Of a DNA stretch of 64,000 nt, positions 10,064 to 20,053 are shown piece after piece. The position numbers were made by a program, and so were the translations under genes. How positions within the stretch are numbered: position 1 is the stretch's first letter; each line of letters begins with the position of its first letter. The stretch is from Gammaproteobacteria bacterium (GTDB taxonomy: Bacteria; Pseudomonadota; Gammaproteobacteria; Pseudomonadales; Pseudohongiellaceae). Under the pieces are notes generated by a model. That model was given only the letters and a program-made list of their open reading frames with translations, did not search any database and was not told the origin of the DNA. The stretch covers positions 45,972 through 109,971 of the forward strand of contig JAQWZF010000014.1 in the NCBI GenBank assembly GCA_029253585.1. Direction: 5' to 3'.

Positions 10064-11551
10064 CTACTCAAACCATGGAGCGCGCGCAGTCATAATTAAC
10101 GTGCCGGCGCGTTCTTCATCCATGCCTTCGATGTCTATTAACTCATCAATAGACTGCTCTGCCAATTCTTCCATATTGAGAATTCCTTTCTTGGCGAGTT
10201 CCATTGCCAGTTTTCCATCCATGCCCTCCATATTCAAAAGATCGTCTGCGATATTGGCAGCAGATAAATCTTCTTCTGAGGCTATAGCCAAAGTCAGCAA
10301 TGCGTCCTTGGCTCGATTCCTCAACTCGTTCGCTATTTCTTCATCGAAGCCATCGATAGCCAGGATCTCATCGAGAGGCACATAGGCGATCTCTTCAAGC
10401 GAAGTGAATCCCTCTTGCACTAGAACCTCAGCCGACTCTTCGTCAACATCGAGTTTCTCAACAAACATATCGATGAAGCTGCTCGCCTCTTGATGTTGCT
10501 TCTCGGCGGCTTCTTCTTCGCTCATTACGTTAATAGTCCAACCAGTTAACTCACTGGAAAGCCTGACGTTCTGACCATTTCTACCGATGGCCTGAGCAAG
10601 GTTATCTTCTTCGACGGCGATATCCATCGTATTGCTGTCTTCATCCACTATGATCGAAGCAACTTCAGCAGGTGACATTGAGTTAATGACTAGCTGAGCT
10701 GGATTGTCATCCCAGAGAATGATGTCGATGCGCTCATTTGCCAATTCGTTAGACACAACCTGTACCCGCGAACCGCGCATACCTACGCAGGCACCGACTG
10801 GATCGATGCGGCCATCATTTGTACCTACAACGATCTTCGCTCTCGACCCTGGGTCTCTGGCGGCGGCCTTTATCTCGATCACTTCTTCAGCAATTTCAGG
10901 CACTTCAATCTTAAACAACTCGATCAGCATATTCGGCGACGTTCGGCTTAGGAACAATTGCGGGCCTCGCTGCTCAGAACGCACATCTATAAGAAGCGCT
11001 CGCATTCTGTCTCCCATGCGGAACGTTTCTCTTGGAATCATTTGATCTCGCGACAGCAGCGCCTCGGCGTTACTGCCTAGATCTACGATGATATTGTCGC
11101 GCGTCACTTTCTTTACAGTGCCGGCAACCAACTCGCCGATGCGATCTTTGTAATCGCCAATTATGATTTCTCTTTCTGCTTCACGTACTTTTTGCACGAT
11201 AACTTGCTTAGCAGTTTGTGCAGCGATTCTACCGAACTCTACGTTGTCGATCTTCTCTTCGTAAGTATCTCCAACCGCAAGACCCTTCTTCTTCTCTTGC
11301 GCCAGATCGACGGTAAACTGAGTACCCTCAATCATGTACTCGTCATCTTCGACTACCGTCCAAACCCGGAAGGATTCGTATTCGCCAGTCTCGCGATCGA
11401 CAGCAACGCGGCAATCGATCTCATCTTCGTCATTGAGCTTCTTCGTAGCCGTCGCTAATGCAGACTCAATCGCTTCAAAAATCACTTCACGAGAAACACC
11501 CTTCTCATTCGAGACGGCGTCCGCAACCATTAATATTTCTTTACTCATCAT
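10064..11551 (-). CDS. nusA: Transcription termination/antitermination factor NusA
   Basis: NusA binds RNA polymerase and nascent RNA, promotes pausing and termination, and supports rRNA antitermination. The 495-residue protein has the N-terminal polymerase-binding domain ([18 protein letters not shown]), an S1 domain ([16 protein letters not shown]), two KH domains (including VGMRGSRVQ and [10 protein letters not shown]), and the two acidic C-terminal repeats seen in gammaproteobacteria (about residues 365-495). Tandem start codons exist; AAGGTGA seven bases before the first ATG supports the longer form. It follows rimP by 64 bp. Confidence 0.98.
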   Translation of the reverse strand: MMSKEILMVADAVSNEKGVSREVIFEAIESALATATKKLNDEDEIDCRVAVDRETGEYESFRVWTVVEDDEYMIEGTQFTVDLAQEKKKGLAVGDTYEEKIDNVEFGRIAAQTAKQVIVQKVREAEREIIIGDYKDRIGELVAGTVKKVTRDNIIVDLGSNAEALLSRDQMIPRETFRMGDRMRALLIDVRSEQRGPQLFLSRTSPNMLIELFKIEVPEIAEEVIEIKAAARDPGSRAKIVVGTNDGRIDPVGACVGMRGSRVQVVSNELANERIDIILWDDNPAQLVINSMSPAEVASIIVDEDSNTMDIAVEEDNLAQAIGRNGQNVRLSSELTGWTINVMSEEEAAEKQHQEASSFIDMFVEKLDVDEESAEVLVQEGFTSLEEIAYVPLDEILAIDGFDEEIANELRNRAKDALLTLAIASEEDLSAANIADDLLNMEGMDGKLAMELAKKGILNMEELAEQSIDELIDIEGMDEERAGTLIMTARAPWFE

Positions 11552-11615
11552 AACAATGTCACCTTACTCAAAGCTCAGATCTGGAACCTAGTCCAGAGCA
11601 TGGAGTAAAAATCAT

Positions 11616-12074
11616 CTAGTAAACTATGCTGGCTTTCTCGATATCGGAGTACTCCAAGTCATACTCGGTGCCCTCGACCAATAAACCAACGATGTCTCCT
11701 GAAACTTTTATTATTTGTCCTTTAAATTTACGCCTGCCTTCGAGTGCTCGTCGTAATTTTAAATTCACTTCACTACCAACATATTGCGCATACTGTTCAA
11801 TACTGAACAGCGGCCTATCGACGCCAGGAGATGACACCTCCAAGGTATACTCTCCAGCAATCGGATCTTCGACATCCAATAGAGCGCTTACCTGCCGACT
11901 AACCTTTTCGCAATCCTCGATCGTGACACCTTCTTCACGTTCGATATAAACCCTCAGTAGAGAATATCTTCCCTGCTGAAGCAGTTCGACACCCCAGAGT
12001 TCCAAGCCCAAAGCCTGGACCGTAGTGCCGATCAATTCTGTTATTAGAACTTCGCTACTATTCACTTTTCTCAA
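11616..12074 (-). CDS. rimP: Ribosome maturation factor RimP
   Basis: RimP assists 30S subunit maturation, acting at the step where S12 and S19 join. The 152-residue protein is the usual length and has the family segments ALGLELWGVEL, LRVYIEREEGVTIEDCEKVSRQVSALLDVEDPI and EVSSPGVDRPL in an N-terminal alpha/beta domain, followed by a small SH3-like domain. It heads the protein-coding part of the rimP-nusA-infB-rbfA-truB run. A terminator-like hairpin separates it from the initiator tRNA upstream. Confidence 0.97.
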   Translation of the reverse strand: MRKVNSSEVLITELIGTTVQALGLELWGVELLQQGRYSLLRVYIEREEGVTIEDCEKVSRQVSALLDVEDPIAGEYTLEVSSPGVDRPLFSIEQYAQYVGSEVNLKLRRALEGRRKFKGQIIKVSGDIVGLLVEGTEYDLEYSDIEKASIVY

Positions 12075-12130
12075 AGTGCGGCATAAGGGTCTATTAGCCC
12101 AGCCGCATCCGGGACTAATCCCCTAGATAC

Positions 12131-12151
12131 AAAAAATGGGCCAAAGGCCCA
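12131..12151 (-). terminator. Terminator-like hairpin between the initiator tRNA and rimP
   Basis: TGGGCC-AAA(TTT)-GGCCCA at 12137-12151 is followed on the minus strand by six T residues. It lies about 105 bp past the tRNA 3' end and 57 bp before rimP. It could terminate the tRNA transcript or act as a partial attenuator ahead of the nusA operon, an arrangement also known from the E. coli metY-rimP-nusA region. Confidence 0.7.
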
Positions 12152-12257
12152 CTCTAAAATCTTCTTCGCAGGCTCTATTTAAGCAAGCGAGAAGCTTGGT
12201 GTTTGGGAGCCACTAGGGGCTGCCAACTACTACTTTTACCAAAAATTGGTAAGAAAT

Positions 12258-12334
<77 letters not shown>

Positions 12335-12566
12335 ACAAATCAAAACTTTCTGATTCTGGCTGGCTCCGATTTACTTCAACTCGGAGCTCTTATCAATTCT
12401 ATTCACCGACAATATGACCGGTGTTCTTACTAAACGGGTTATCCTCGCAACAAATCTAAATTTCTAGCTTTGGAAAAGCGCCGATTCGCTCACCCAATAA
12501 GTCCTTGTTTTATAAGGAAATAATCTATGGCGATGAAATTAGAGCCCTATTTCGCAAGGGGAGCAA
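12335..12566 (-). other. Leader between the fMet tRNA promoter and the tRNA
   Basis: About 230 bases separate the predicted promoter from the mature tRNA. The segment holds a 7-bp hairpin just upstream of the tRNA (GCTCCGA/TCGGAGC, about 12364-12389). It also has a short patch at 12435-12456 that repeats the tRNA 5' flank (GATTTGTTGCG) and part of its anticodon arm (ATAACCCG). No protein gene is visible. The leader would be removed by tRNA processing. Confidence 0.45.
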
Positions 12567-12596
12567 ATTATAAGGACTAGTTGGGTCTAAGGTCAA
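12567..12596 (-). promoter_or_regulatory. Sigma-70 promoter driving the initiator tRNA
   Basis: On the minus strand, TTGACC (12591-12596) and TATAAT (12567-12572) are separated by 18 bp. The -10 box is perfect and the -35 differs from consensus at one base. It is oriented toward the initiator tRNA and the rimP-nusA operon. Transcription would start near 12560. Confidence 0.75.
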
Positions 12597-12602
12597 GGTT
12601 TT

Positions 12603-12640
12603 ACGCGGCTTTCGCGGGAATTTAGGTTCTCCCGCCGCGT
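12603..12640 (-). terminator. Nested hairpin downstream of tRNA-Leu
   Basis: ACGCGGC and GCCGCGT form an outer 7-bp stem enclosing a GGGA/TCCC stem. It lies about 40 bp past the 3' end of tRNA-Leu and just before the fMet promoter. No T run follows, so it may be a processing or Rho-assisted end of the secG/tRNA-Leu transcript rather than a classic terminator. Confidence 0.4.
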
Positions 12641-12678
12641 TGACCCGAAATCGGCATGAGGGTCCGATTTCAAAGATT

Positions 12679-12764
12679 TGGTGCCGAAGGCCGGACTTGA
12701 ACCGGCACGACCAGAGGTCACTACCCCCTCAAGGTAGCGTGTCTACCAATTTCACCACTTCGGC
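12679..12764 (-). tRNA. tRNA-Leu (GAG anticodon)
   Basis: The minus strand gives an 86-base class II tRNA with an acceptor stem GCCGAAG/CTTCGGC, an anticodon loop TTGAGGG (anticodon GAG), a long variable arm, a T-arm GCCGG-TTCAAGT-CCGGC and an encoded CCA. It lies 15 bp after secG. The secG-tRNA-Leu(GAG) neighbourhood is the same as secG-leuU in E. coli. It is probably cotranscribed with secG. Confidence 0.97.
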
Positions 12765-12779
12765 TAATTCTTATTTATC

Positions 12780-13166
12780 CTAGTTATCGTTGCCAGGCAG
12801 GCTAGGCACGTCGTCAGCACTCGATGTTGACGCAGGCGCCTCATCCAGTTGAGGTACATCAGACGCAGGTGTTGAGATCTCCTGCAACAGCTCTTCATTT
12901 ACCAGTGGCGAGTTTGCAGCACCACCCAGGGAAGACTGATTCTTGGCAAACACAGCCAGAGAGAGGCTGGTAATAAAAAATATCGTAGCGCCGATAGTCG
13001 TAGCCCGCACCAAGAAATTACCGCTGCCTGAGGCGCCAAATACAGTTTGCGAGGCACCTGCACCAAAAGAAGCTCCAGCGTCTGCGCCTTTGCCCTGCTG
13101 CAAGAGAACCAAGCCAATTATCGCGATGGCTACAATTACGTGAACTACAACTACTATCGTCTGCAT
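12780..13166 (-). CDS. secG: Protein-export membrane protein SecG
   Basis: SecG is the small subunit of the SecYEG translocon and eases SecA-driven export across the inner membrane. The 128-residue protein has two hydrophobic segments (about residues 2-22 and 50-72). They flank the family motif GLVLLQQGKGADAGASFGAGASQTVFGASGSGNFL. The acidic Ser/Asp-rich tail is longer than in E. coli SecG (110 residues). It begins 5 bp after tpiA ends. Confidence 0.96.
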   Translation of the reverse strand: MQTIVVVVHVIVAIAIIGLVLLQQGKGADAGASFGAGASQTVFGASGSGNFLVRATTIGATIFFITSLSLAVFAKNQSSLGGAANSPLVNEELLQEISTPASDVPQLDEAPASTSSADDVPSLPGNDN

Positions 13167-13171
13167 GATCG

Positions 13172-13933
13172 TTAATCCGCACTTTTACAAATGGATATAA
13201 ATTCTTCAGCCTTTAAAGAGGCCCCACCAACCAAACCACCGTCAATACCGGTCTGGTCAAACAACTCTGTCGCACTGGAGGCCTTGACACTGCCACCGTA
13301 TAAAATTCTTACACCTGCCGCGATAGTCGAGTCCGACTTCGCAATATGTTCTCGAAGCACCCTATGAATGCCCTGTGCCTGCTCCGGGCTTGCAGTCTTT
13401 CCCGTGCCGATTGCCCAAATAGGCTCGTAGGCAATAACAGCCGATTGTAACGCCTCGACACCCGCCGCGGCTATTACCGCATCTAGCTGACTTAGCACGA
13501 CTTCTTCGCTTGAGCCCTGCTCTCTTTGCTGCAGCGACTCCCCCACACAGAGGATAGGAAACAAGCCACCCTCCTGCACTGCCTGAAATTTCGCAGCCAC
13601 TGCCTGATCTGTTTCAGCGAATATCTCGCGTCTTTCGGAATGCCCTACAATAACGTAGGTGACTCCATACTCCGCCAACATAGGAGCTGAAACCTCACCG
13701 GTAAAAGAACCGTGCGGCTGGGGATACAGATTCTGCGCTGCCAACTTGAGGTGTTTAACCCCCACCTGCTGGCTTAATTGCGCCGCCAGGTCCAGATGCA
13801 GAAACGTCGGCGCTACAGCTATCTCGACGTCATTTAAGCTAGCTGTACCGGCGGCTACATCGTCGATCAACTGTCGCACCTGAGCGCGCGAGCCATGCAT
13901 CTTCCAGTTTCCGACAACCAATTTTTGACGCAT
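13172..13933 (-). CDS. tpiA: Triose-phosphate isomerase
   Basis: TpiA interconverts dihydroxyacetone phosphate and glyceraldehyde 3-phosphate in glycolysis and gluconeogenesis. The 253-residue TIM barrel has the N-terminal GNWKMHGS motif with the active-site lysine, the catalytic histidine in VGHSERRE, the catalytic glutamate in AYEPIWAIGTGK, and the phosphate-binding LYGGSVK and GGLVGGASL segments. Its location between glmM and secG is the Pseudomonas-type arrangement. Confidence 0.98.
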   Translation of the reverse strand: MRQKLVVGNWKMHGSRAQVRQLIDDVAAGTASLNDVEIAVAPTFLHLDLAAQLSQQVGVKHLKLAAQNLYPQPHGSFTGEVSAPMLAEYGVTYVIVGHSERREIFAETDQAVAAKFQAVQEGGLFPILCVGESLQQREQGSSEEVVLSQLDAVIAAAGVEALQSAVIAYEPIWAIGTGKTASPEQAQGIHRVLREHIAKSDSTIAAGVRILYGGSVKASSATELFDQTGIDGGLVGGASLKAEEFISICKSAD

Positions 13934-13977
13934 GCTTACAAATCCAGAAGAGCGAACTTTTGAGCTAATCTAAAACA

Positions 13978-13993
13978 GCCCGCCAAAACGGGC
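13978..13993 (-). terminator. Hairpin between glmM and tpiA
   Basis: GCCCG and CGGGC form a short GC-rich stem with a six-base loop, followed on the minus strand by TGTTTT. It lies 45 bp upstream of tpiA and 50 bp after the glmM stop, consistent with an intrinsic terminator or attenuator between them. Confidence 0.55.
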
Positions 13994-14041
13994 GCCAATA
14001 CTAACTAAGATACATGGGTCTTGCAACACGACAAGCATCTC

Positions 14042-15403
14042 TTAGGCCGCCGCACCCACTTCATTGCCAACGACTTCAGCCAGTTCTTCCGCGAGCATGA
14101 GCACCTCGGCGGCATCTTCGCCCTCTACCATCACCCGTATTACAGGCTCGGTGCCCGATGGTCGCAATAGCACACGCCCCTTGGGGCCCAGCTTAGCCTC
14201 TACTCTTGACACAGCCTGCTGCACTTTCTTGCTGGCTGAAACTTCAGCAGATTCAGCGATGCGTACGTTAACCATGGACTGCGGGTACTTGTTTATCTTA
14301 CTGACAAGTTCTGCAAGGGAACTCTGGCTACTCGAAATTGCGGACAAGGCCTGCAGCGCCGAGACAATACCGTCTCCGGTTGTCGTCTTATCCAGACAGA
14401 TTATGTGCCCGGAGGATTCTCCGCCAAGGATCCAGCCGCGCTTGAGCAACTCCTGCATGACGTAACGATCTCCAACAGCACTCCTGGCAAAGGGAATATC
14501 CAGCGCGTCTAGCGCCTGTTCCACACCCAGATTACTCATCGACGTACCCACCACGCCGCCAAAATCAATATTCTGGCGCCGCCTGTCGCGCGCGATGATA
14601 TAGAGTATTTCATCCCCATCCACAATATTGCCAAGATGATCAACCATGACCACACGGTCACCGTCGCCATCGAACGCAATGCCTAAATCAGCCTGTTCTT
14701 GCAGCACGGCTTCAACCAGTTTCTCTGGCGATGTTGAGCCGCTATTCTCATTGATATTTAGGCCGTCCGGACTAACTCCAATCGCAATCACCGAGGCACC
14801 GAGCTCCTCAAATACACTAGGCGCGATGTGATAGGTCGAGCCATGAGCGCAGTCGAGGACTATCTTAAGTCCGTTGACCTTTAGGTCAGAGTCAACTCGG
14901 CTTTTGCAGAATTCAATATACCTGCCAGCTGCATCGGGAACACGCGAGGCCTTGCCCAAGGATCGCGGGTGAACGGTTGAGGTGGTTTTTGCCAGCTGTT
15001 CCTCGATAGCAAACTCGATCTCATCGTCCAGCTTGCTGCCATCGCCCGAGAAGAATTTGATGCCGTTATCCTGAAAGGAATTGTGGGAGGCGCTGATAAC
15101 AATACCCGCCTGAGCTCGAAGCGTGCGGGTCAGATAGGCGATAGCAGGCGTAGGCATTGGCCCCAATAGATTGATATCGACCCCTGCCGCCGTTACACCG
15201 GCCTCGAGCGCCGCCTCAAACATATAGCCGGATATACGCGTATCCTTGCCGATGAGAATCTTGTTACGCGCCCCACCTTTCTTCGCGAACACGGTGCCTG
15301 CCGCCCATCCAAGTTTCAACATGAAATCTGGAGTTATTGGCGCAGTACCTACGGCACCGCGTATGCCATCCGTACCAAAATATTGTTTTGTATTTTTAGT
15401 CAT
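14042..15403 (-). CDS. glmM: Phosphoglucosamine mutase
   Basis: GlmM converts glucosamine 6-phosphate to glucosamine 1-phosphate, feeding UDP-GlcNAc for peptidoglycan and lipopolysaccharide. The 453-residue protein has FGTDGIRG near the start, the phosphoserine loop [19 protein letters not shown] (serine near residue 105), the metal-binding DGDGDR motif, the sugar-binding GGESSGH and the phosphate-binding [12 protein letters not shown] near the end. It is 8 bp downstream of folP, as in most gammaproteobacteria. Confidence 0.98.
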   Translation of the reverse strand: MTKNTKQYFGTDGIRGAVGTAPITPDFMLKLGWAAGTVFAKKGGARNKILIGKDTRISGYMFEAALEAGVTAAGVDINLLGPMPTPAIAYLTRTLRAQAGIVISASHNSFQDNGIKFFSGDGSKLDDEIEFAIEEQLAKTTSTVHPRSLGKASRVPDAAGRYIEFCKSRVDSDLKVNGLKIVLDCAHGSTYHIAPSVFEELGASVIAIGVSPDGLNINENSGSTSPEKLVEAVLQEQADLGIAFDGDGDRVVMVDHLGNIVDGDEILYIIARDRRRQNIDFGGVVGTSMSNLGVEQALDALDIPFARSAVGDRYVMQELLKRGWILGGESSGHIICLDKTTTGDGIVSALQALSAISSSQSSLAELVSKINKYPQSMVNVRIAESAEVSASKKVQQAVSRVEAKLGPKGRVLLRPSGTEPVIRVMVEGEDAAEVLMLAEELAEVVGNEVGAAA

Positions 15404-15411
15404 AGCGAATT

Positions 15412-16275
15412 TTACTCGGCGCTTGAATATTCCGAGTTTACTCTAATTGCATCCATGGTGGCAGCAACATCGTGAGTGCGAATTATTCTCGCCCCCGAGG
15501 CGAGCGCTAGTGTGGTCGCAGCAATGGAACCCGCCAACCTCTGATCAACCGGCCGCACTACAACCTCACCAATCATGGATTTACGCGACAGACCCACTAG
15601 CAGAGGTATCTCAAGCTGAGAAAAATACCCAAGGTTTTTTAATAGCTGATAATTGTGTTGCACAGTCTTGCCGAAGCCGAAGCCAGGGTCGATCAACAGA
15701 CGGTCTTGCTCTATCCCGCATTCCAGAGAGTATGCTACTCGGGATTTCAGAAAATCGAATACCTCGAGCACTACACTGTCATAGGAGGGAGTTTTCTGCA
15801 TAGTGCTAGGCGCACCCTGCATATGCATCAAGCAGACAGCTGCCTTAGTCGAGGCTATCATTTCTGCCGCTCCGGGTATCGCCAGTGCGCGAATATCGTT
15901 AATCAACTGAGCACCGCTTTTCAGAGCTTCTTTCATCACCACAGGTGAGCTCGTGTCGACCGAGACACACACATCCAGGCTTGAGCTGATTGCCGCAATT
16001 AGGGGGATGACTCGATCGAGCTCTTCCTGCTCGCTAACCGTCGCCGCACCGGGGCGAGTAGACTCTCCGCCCACATCGATAAAGGTAGCACCTTCGGCAA
16101 CCATGGTCTCGGCGCGAAACAGAGCCTTGTCGATATCTAGTTGAAAGGAGGCGGCTCCCGATCTTTGCAGCTCGGCACCATCGGAGAAAGAGTCAGGTGT
16201 AGCATTTATGATGCCCATGCAAACAGGAGAAGACAGACCAATCTGTCTATCTCCTGCTGTAAGGCAATCAATCAC
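15412..16275 (-). CDS. folP: Dihydropteroate synthase
   Basis: FolP condenses 6-hydroxymethyl-dihydropterin pyrophosphate with p-aminobenzoate in folate synthesis and is the sulfonamide target. The 287-residue TIM barrel contains [14 protein letters not shown] (pyrophosphate loop), [23 protein letters not shown], and [20 protein letters not shown]. Translation starts at GTG. It lies between ftsH and glmM in conserved order. The preceding enzyme, FolK, is encoded far away at 29811. Confidence 0.98.
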   Translation of the reverse strand: MIDCLTAGDRQIGLSSPVCMGIINATPDSFSDGAELQRSGAASFQLDIDKALFRAETMVAEGATFIDVGGESTRPGAATVSEQEELDRVIPLIAAISSSLDVCVSVDTSSPVVMKEALKSGAQLINDIRALAIPGAAEMIASTKAAVCLMHMQGAPSTMQKTPSYDSVVLEVFDFLKSRVAYSLECGIEQDRLLIDPGFGFGKTVQHNYQLLKNLGYFSQLEIPLLVGLSRKSMIGEVVVRPVDQRLAGSIAATTLALASGARIIRTHDVAATMDAIRVNSEYSSAE

Positions 16276-16296
16276 GGTTAAGAACTATCTTTAAGG

Positions 16297-18240
16297 CTAG
16301 TGTTCGCTGGCAGGTCCACCGATGTTTCCAGACTTACCTAGATCTTCATTCTTCACTTCAGTAGCGCTGGATCCACCACTATCTGAATTACTGGAATCGG
16401 TATCCGACCAATCGGCTGGCGGTCTAGGTTTCTCACCATTCATGATATCGTCTATCTGATCGACATCGATAGTCTCGTATTCCATCAGAGCGTCTTTCAT
16501 CATCTCCAACTTTTCACGATTATCTTCGAGAATCTTCTCAGCCCTGCCGTAGCATTCATCGATAATCTTACGCACTTCAGTATCGATAGAGATCGCCGTA
16601 TTACCCGAAAAGGACTTCGACTGCGAGGCGGCCGAGCGACCTAGAAATACCTCACCTTCGTCTTCCGAATACAGAAGCGGGCCTAATTCTTCGGACAGGC
16701 CCCACTTGGTGACCATGTTGCGGGCCATCTCGGTTGCACGCTGAATATCGTTTGAGGCACCTGTCGTGACGCCATCTTTGCCAAGCGTCATCTCTTCTGC
16801 GATGCGTCCGCCGTAGAGGCTGCATATCTGACTCAAGATAGTCTGCCTACTCAAGCTGTAGCGATCTTCCTCAGGCAGGAACATAGTCACACCTAAGGCA
16901 CGACCACGGGGAATAATGCTAACTTTATAGACAGGATCATGATCTGGAACTATACGCCCAACGATCGCATGCCCCGACTCGTGGTAAGCCGTATTCATTC
17001 TTTCCTTCTCAGACATCACCATCGACTTGCGCTCTGCGCCCATCATGATCTTGTCTTTAGCTTTTTCAAACTCTTCCATCGTGACCAGGCGTTTGCCTGC
17101 TCTGGCAGAAAACAGCGCTGCCTCGTTAACTAGGTTAGCAAGATCTGCACCGGAAAAGCCTGGTGTACCGCGCGCGATCACACTCGCTCTTACGTTGTCA
17201 TTAATAGGCACCTTACGCATATGCACCTTTAAGATCTGTTCACGACCACGGATATCCGGTAAGCCAACAACAACTTGACGGTCGAATCGACCCGGGCGTA
17301 ATAGTGCCGGGTCTAACACGTCGGGTCTGTTTGTCGCCGCAACAACTATCACGCCGTCATTACCTTCGAAACCATCCATCTCGACGAGTAGCTGGTTAAG
17401 CGTCTGCTCGCGCTCGTCGTGTCCACCGCCTAATCCAGCACCACGATGGCGACCGACCGCGTCTATCTCATCGATGAAAATAATACAGGGCGCCTGTTTC
17501 TTCGCCTGCTCAAACATATCTCGGACACGGGAGGCACCCACACCCACAAACATCTCTACGAAGTCTGAACCCGAAATCGAAAAGAAAGGAACCTTCGCTT
17601 CACCGGCGATAGCCTTGGCTAGCAAGGTCTTACCCGTACCGGGCTGACCTACCATTAACACACCGCGAGGGATTCGGCCGCCCAAGCGCTGGAACTTGTC
17701 TGGCTCGCGCAAGAATTCCACTAACTCCTGCACATCCTCTTTCGCCTCGTCGACACCCGCCACATCTGCGAAGGTGACCTTGATCTGGTCTTCGCCCAAT
17801 AGCTTGGCCTTGCTCTTGCCGAATGACATCGGGCCACCTTTGCCACCGGCGCCGCCACCCTGCATCTGTCGCATAAAGAATAGAAAGAGCGCGACAATTA
17901 TCAATATCGGGAAGATAGAAAGGAGTAGATCAGTCCATATGCTGCGCTGTTCAGGCTCGTTAGCTGTTACATCGACGTCATTCTCAAACAGGTCGTTCAG
18001 CAGTTGATCATCGCCGATAAGCGGCATGACCGAACGGAATTGGCTATTATCACTGCGAACTCCAGTGATATTGATTCCTGCGAGCTCGACGCGTTGAACC
18101 CGACCCGATCGAACTTCTCGGATGAATTCGGAGTAGTTTATTGTATCTTCTCGCGGTTCCTGACTGATGTTCTGGAATACCGTGAGTAACACTCCGGCAA
18201 TAATCATCCACAAAATCAGGTTTTTTGCCATATCATTCAA
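16297..18240 (-). CDS. ftsH: ATP-dependent zinc metalloprotease FtsH
   Basis: FtsH is a membrane-anchored hexameric AAA+ protease. It degrades misassembled membrane proteins and regulators such as LpxC and sigma-32. The protein has two N-terminal membrane segments (about residues 8-25 and 107-125), Walker A GQPGTGKT near 197-204, Walker [12 protein letters not shown], the second region of homology, and the zinc site HESGH near 419-423. Two starts are possible. TTG at 18240 has GGGGGA 7 nt upstream. ATG at 18231 gives the family-typical MAKNLILW terminus of 644 residues. It lies 117 bp after rlmE. Confidence 0.97.
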   Translation of the reverse strand: MNDMAKNLILWMIIAGVLLTVFQNISQEPREDTINYSEFIREVRSGRVQRVELAGINITGVRSDNSQFRSVMPLIGDDQLLNDLFENDVDVTANEPEQRSIWTDLLLSIFPILIIVALFLFFMRQMQGGGAGGKGGPMSFGKSKAKLLGEDQIKVTFADVAGVDEAKEDVQELVEFLREPDKFQRLGGRIPRGVLMVGQPGTGKTLLAKAIAGEAKVPFFSISGSDFVEMFVGVGASRVRDMFEQAKKQAPCIIFIDEIDAVGRHRGAGLGGGHDEREQTLNQLLVEMDGFEGNDGVIVVAATNRPDVLDPALLRPGRFDRQVVVGLPDIRGREQILKVHMRKVPINDNVRASVIARGTPGFSGADLANLVNEAALFSARAGKRLVTMEEFEKAKDKIMMGAERKSMVMSEKERMNTAYHESGHAIVGRIVPDHDPVYKVSIIPRGRALGVTMFLPEEDRYSLSRQTILSQICSLYGGRIAEEMTLGKDGVTTGASNDIQRATEMARNMVTKWGLSEELGPLLYSEDEGEVFLGRSAASQSKSFSGNTAISIDTEVRKIIDECYGRAEKILEDNREKLEMMKDALMEYETIDVDQIDDIMNGEKPRPPADWSDTDSSNSDSGGSSATEVKNEDLGKSGNIGGPASEH

Positions 18241-18302
18241 GGGTTTATCCCCCAGTGGTTATAGAAAAATGGTGATGAAGCACCTGCTGGCGATCGATTA
18301 AG

Positions 18303-18325
18303 AAGGGCTCATCTTCAAGCCCAAT
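18303..18325 (-). terminator. Weak hairpin between rlmE and ftsH
   Basis: On the minus strand GGGCT and AGCCC form a 5-bp stem with an 8-base loop, followed by TTCTT. It may attenuate transcription from rlmE into ftsH. The stem is short, so this is tentative. Confidence 0.3.
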
Positions 18326-18357
18326 TCTAATGAACGCGCAGAATAATGCACGTTAAT

Positions 18358-18987
18358 TCAGTTTAAGCCCCGAAAACCGGAGGCCAATAGATAAATTTCG
18401 CTCGATCTCGCCCTGGAGGCCTTGGGTTTCCTGACCTTCAAGCTTGTGAAGCTACTCTTTAGCTGCTTTTGCAGCTCCTCATAACCCTCACCATGAAAAA
18501 CCTTAGCGAGAAAGCTTCCCTCAGGCTTCAGGACAGTTCTGGCGAGATCAAGAGCCAGTTCTGCAAGATACATAACCTGGGGGATGTCGATATCCCTCAT
18601 ACCACTCATATTGGGTGCCATGTCCGAGATTACAAGGTCTGCATGCTCATCTTTGAGCAGTTTGATCAGGCTGTCCAATACCGCCTGTTCGGTGAAATCG
18701 CCCTGCAAGAATTCGACATCCGGCAAAGAGTCAATCGGCAAGATATCACTCGCTATCACCTGCCCTTTATCCCCCACAAGATTCGCCGCCACCTGCGACC
18801 AACCCCCGGGGGCAGCACCTAGATCGACTACAGTCATCCCTCTTTTGATCAGCCGGTCCTGCTCCTGAATTTCCAGAAGCTTAAAGCTAGCCCGGGAGCG
18901 ATAGCCCTCCTCCTGAGCACGGCGCACATAGACATCGTCGAAATGCTCTTTTAACCATTGCTTACTAGTTTTTGATCGCGCCATCAC
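18358..18987 (-). CDS. rlmE: 23S rRNA (uridine(2552)-2'-O)-methyltransferase
   Basis: RlmE (FtsJ/RrmJ) methylates the 2'-OH of U2552 in the 23S rRNA A-loop, a late step in 50S assembly. The 209-residue Rossmann-fold enzyme has the SAM motif [15 protein letters not shown], the acidic [11 protein letters not shown] segment and the [11 protein letters not shown] region carrying a catalytic lysine. GTG and ATG starts are adjacent; the ATG at 18984 gives the typical [10 protein letters not shown] terminus. It is divergent from yhbY and upstream of ftsH, as in E. coli. Confidence 0.97.
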   Translation of the reverse strand: MMARSKTSKQWLKEHFDDVYVRRAQEEGYRSRASFKLLEIQEQDRLIKRGMTVVDLGAAPGGWSQVAANLVGDKGQVIASDILPIDSLPDVEFLQGDFTEQAVLDSLIKLLKDEHADLVISDMAPNMSGMRDIDIPQVMYLAELALDLARTVLKPEGSFLAKVFHGEGYEELQKQLKSSFTSLKVRKPKASRARSSEIYLLASGFRGLN

Positions 18988-19004
18988 CGAATGCCTAATA
19001 TGAC

Positions 19005-19021
19005 CTGCCTATGACAGGCAG
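19005..19021. repeat. Inverted repeat in the rlmE-yhbY divergent region
   Basis: CTGCCT and AGGCAG flank five bases, 18 bp upstream of rlmE, in the only space available for both divergent promoters. It could be an operator or a leader hairpin. I know of no matching regulator. Confidence 0.3.
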
Positions 19022-19134
19022 TGTCCTTTTGACGTTTATTAATTACCTGTGTTCAGCTAGAATCCGCTTCCCTCTTGAAAAGCAGCTAATCTTAGCGGCT
19101 ACTGAAATTTTTTAGCACTAGTCAGGGTACTAAC

Positions 19135-19446
19135 ATGGCACTAAGTAACGCAGTCAAGAAGCAATTCCGAGCCATTGGGCACAATTTACACCCAATCGTT
19201 TCAATCGCCCAAAAAGGCTTGAGCGAAAACATCAAGCTGGAACTCGCCCGTGCCCTTAGCGATCACGAACTCATAAAGATAAAACTCCTGGCCGAGGACC
19301 GAACCGCCAAGAAGGAACTTACCGAGACTATCTGCAAGGATTTTCAAGCCGAGTGCGTGCAAAGCATTGGGCACACGGTTTTACTATATAGAAGAGCAAA
19401 GAAACACGAAGGCCGGCTATCCAATATCAAAGGCAAGCCTAGCTAA
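19135..19446 (+). CDS. yhbY: CRM-domain RNA-binding protein YhbY, ribosome assembly factor
   Basis: YhbY is a small IF3-C-like CRM-fold protein that associates with pre-50S particles. The 103-residue protein covers the whole domain. It includes the segments LHPIVSIAQKGLSENIKLELARAL and HELIKIKLL, and ends with the GHTVLLYRRAK motif characteristic of the family. It is divergent from rlmE, another 50S assembly gene, which is the conserved arrangement. Confidence 0.96.
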   Translation: MALSNAVKKQFRAIGHNLHPIVSIAQKGLSENIKLELARALSDHELIKIKLLAEDRTAKKELTETICKDFQAECVQSIGHTVLLYRRAKKHEGRLSNIKGKPS

Positions 19447-19471
19447 ACCAACCAGGCTGGCGAAAAAGCGG

Positions 19472-19948
19472 CTACTTATGCTCAACCTGAGCAATTTCGT
19501 ATTCTATATCCCCTGCAGGCGCATTCACTACAATCTCGTCTCCTTCCTGCTTGCCCATGATTGCACGCGCAATAGGAGAGCTGACCGAGATCTTCCCCTT
19601 GGGAACATCCGCTTCGTCTTCACCGACAATCTGATAGATTACCGTCTTATCCGTTTCCAGATTAACCAGAGTAACCGTCGTACCAAAAATAACCCTGCCG
19701 GTAGGCTCGATCTTGGTTACATCGATTACCTGAGCGTCGGCTAACTTGCCTTCAATTTCAGCCACTCGACCTTCGCAGAAGCTCTGCTGTTCACGCGCCG
19801 CATGATATTCAGCATTCTCTTTAAGGTCGCCATGCTCCCTAGCCTCGGCTATAGCCTTGGTAATCTTCGGGCGCTGCACTGATTTCAATTCATTCAGCTC
19901 TTCGCGTAACCGCTCAGAACCTTCGACTGTCATTGGTACTCTAGGCAT
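19472..19948 (-). CDS. greA: Transcription elongation factor GreA
   Basis: GreA rescues backtracked RNA polymerase by stimulating transcript cleavage through its coiled coil in the secondary channel. The 158-residue protein has the N-terminal coiled coil beginning [23 protein letters not shown] and the acidic tip region with [17 protein letters not shown]. The C-terminal FKBP-like domain includes [16 protein letters not shown] and [20 protein letters not shown]. It lies directly downstream of carB, as in many gammaproteobacteria, and converges with yhbY. Confidence 0.98.
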   Translation of the reverse strand: MPRVPMTVEGSERLREELNELKSVQRPKITKAIAEAREHGDLKENAEYHAAREQQSFCEGRVAEIEGKLADAQVIDVTKIEPTGRVIFGTTVTLVNLETDKTVIYQIVGEDEADVPKGKISVSSPIARAIMGKQEGDEIVVNAPAGDIEYEIAQVEHK

Positions 19949-20009
19949 AATTTTTCCATTTTCGATTTTTCACGCCACAAATAAAGCAAATCAATAAAAG
20001 CGGCTAATT

Positions 20010-20038
20010 CGGCAGTTTTAAAAACTGCCGACGCCGAA
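20010..20038 (-). terminator. Inverted-repeat cluster downstream of carB
   Basis: CGGCAGTTTT and AAAACTGCCG form a nearly loopless palindrome at 20010-20030. The flanking ATTCGGC (20007-20013) can alternatively pair with GCCGAAT (20032-20038). It lies between carB and greA. Without a following T run it may act as a processing or Rho-linked terminator, or as an operator for greA. Confidence 0.4.
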
Positions 20039-20053
20039 TCTCATTGCTTCAGT

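Noticed and set aside
18241..18357. Heat-shock promoter ahead of ftsH
   Set aside because: A CTTGAAG sequence is present on the minus strand, but no CCCCAT-type box lies at the required spacing. The element is better explained as part of a weak hairpin.
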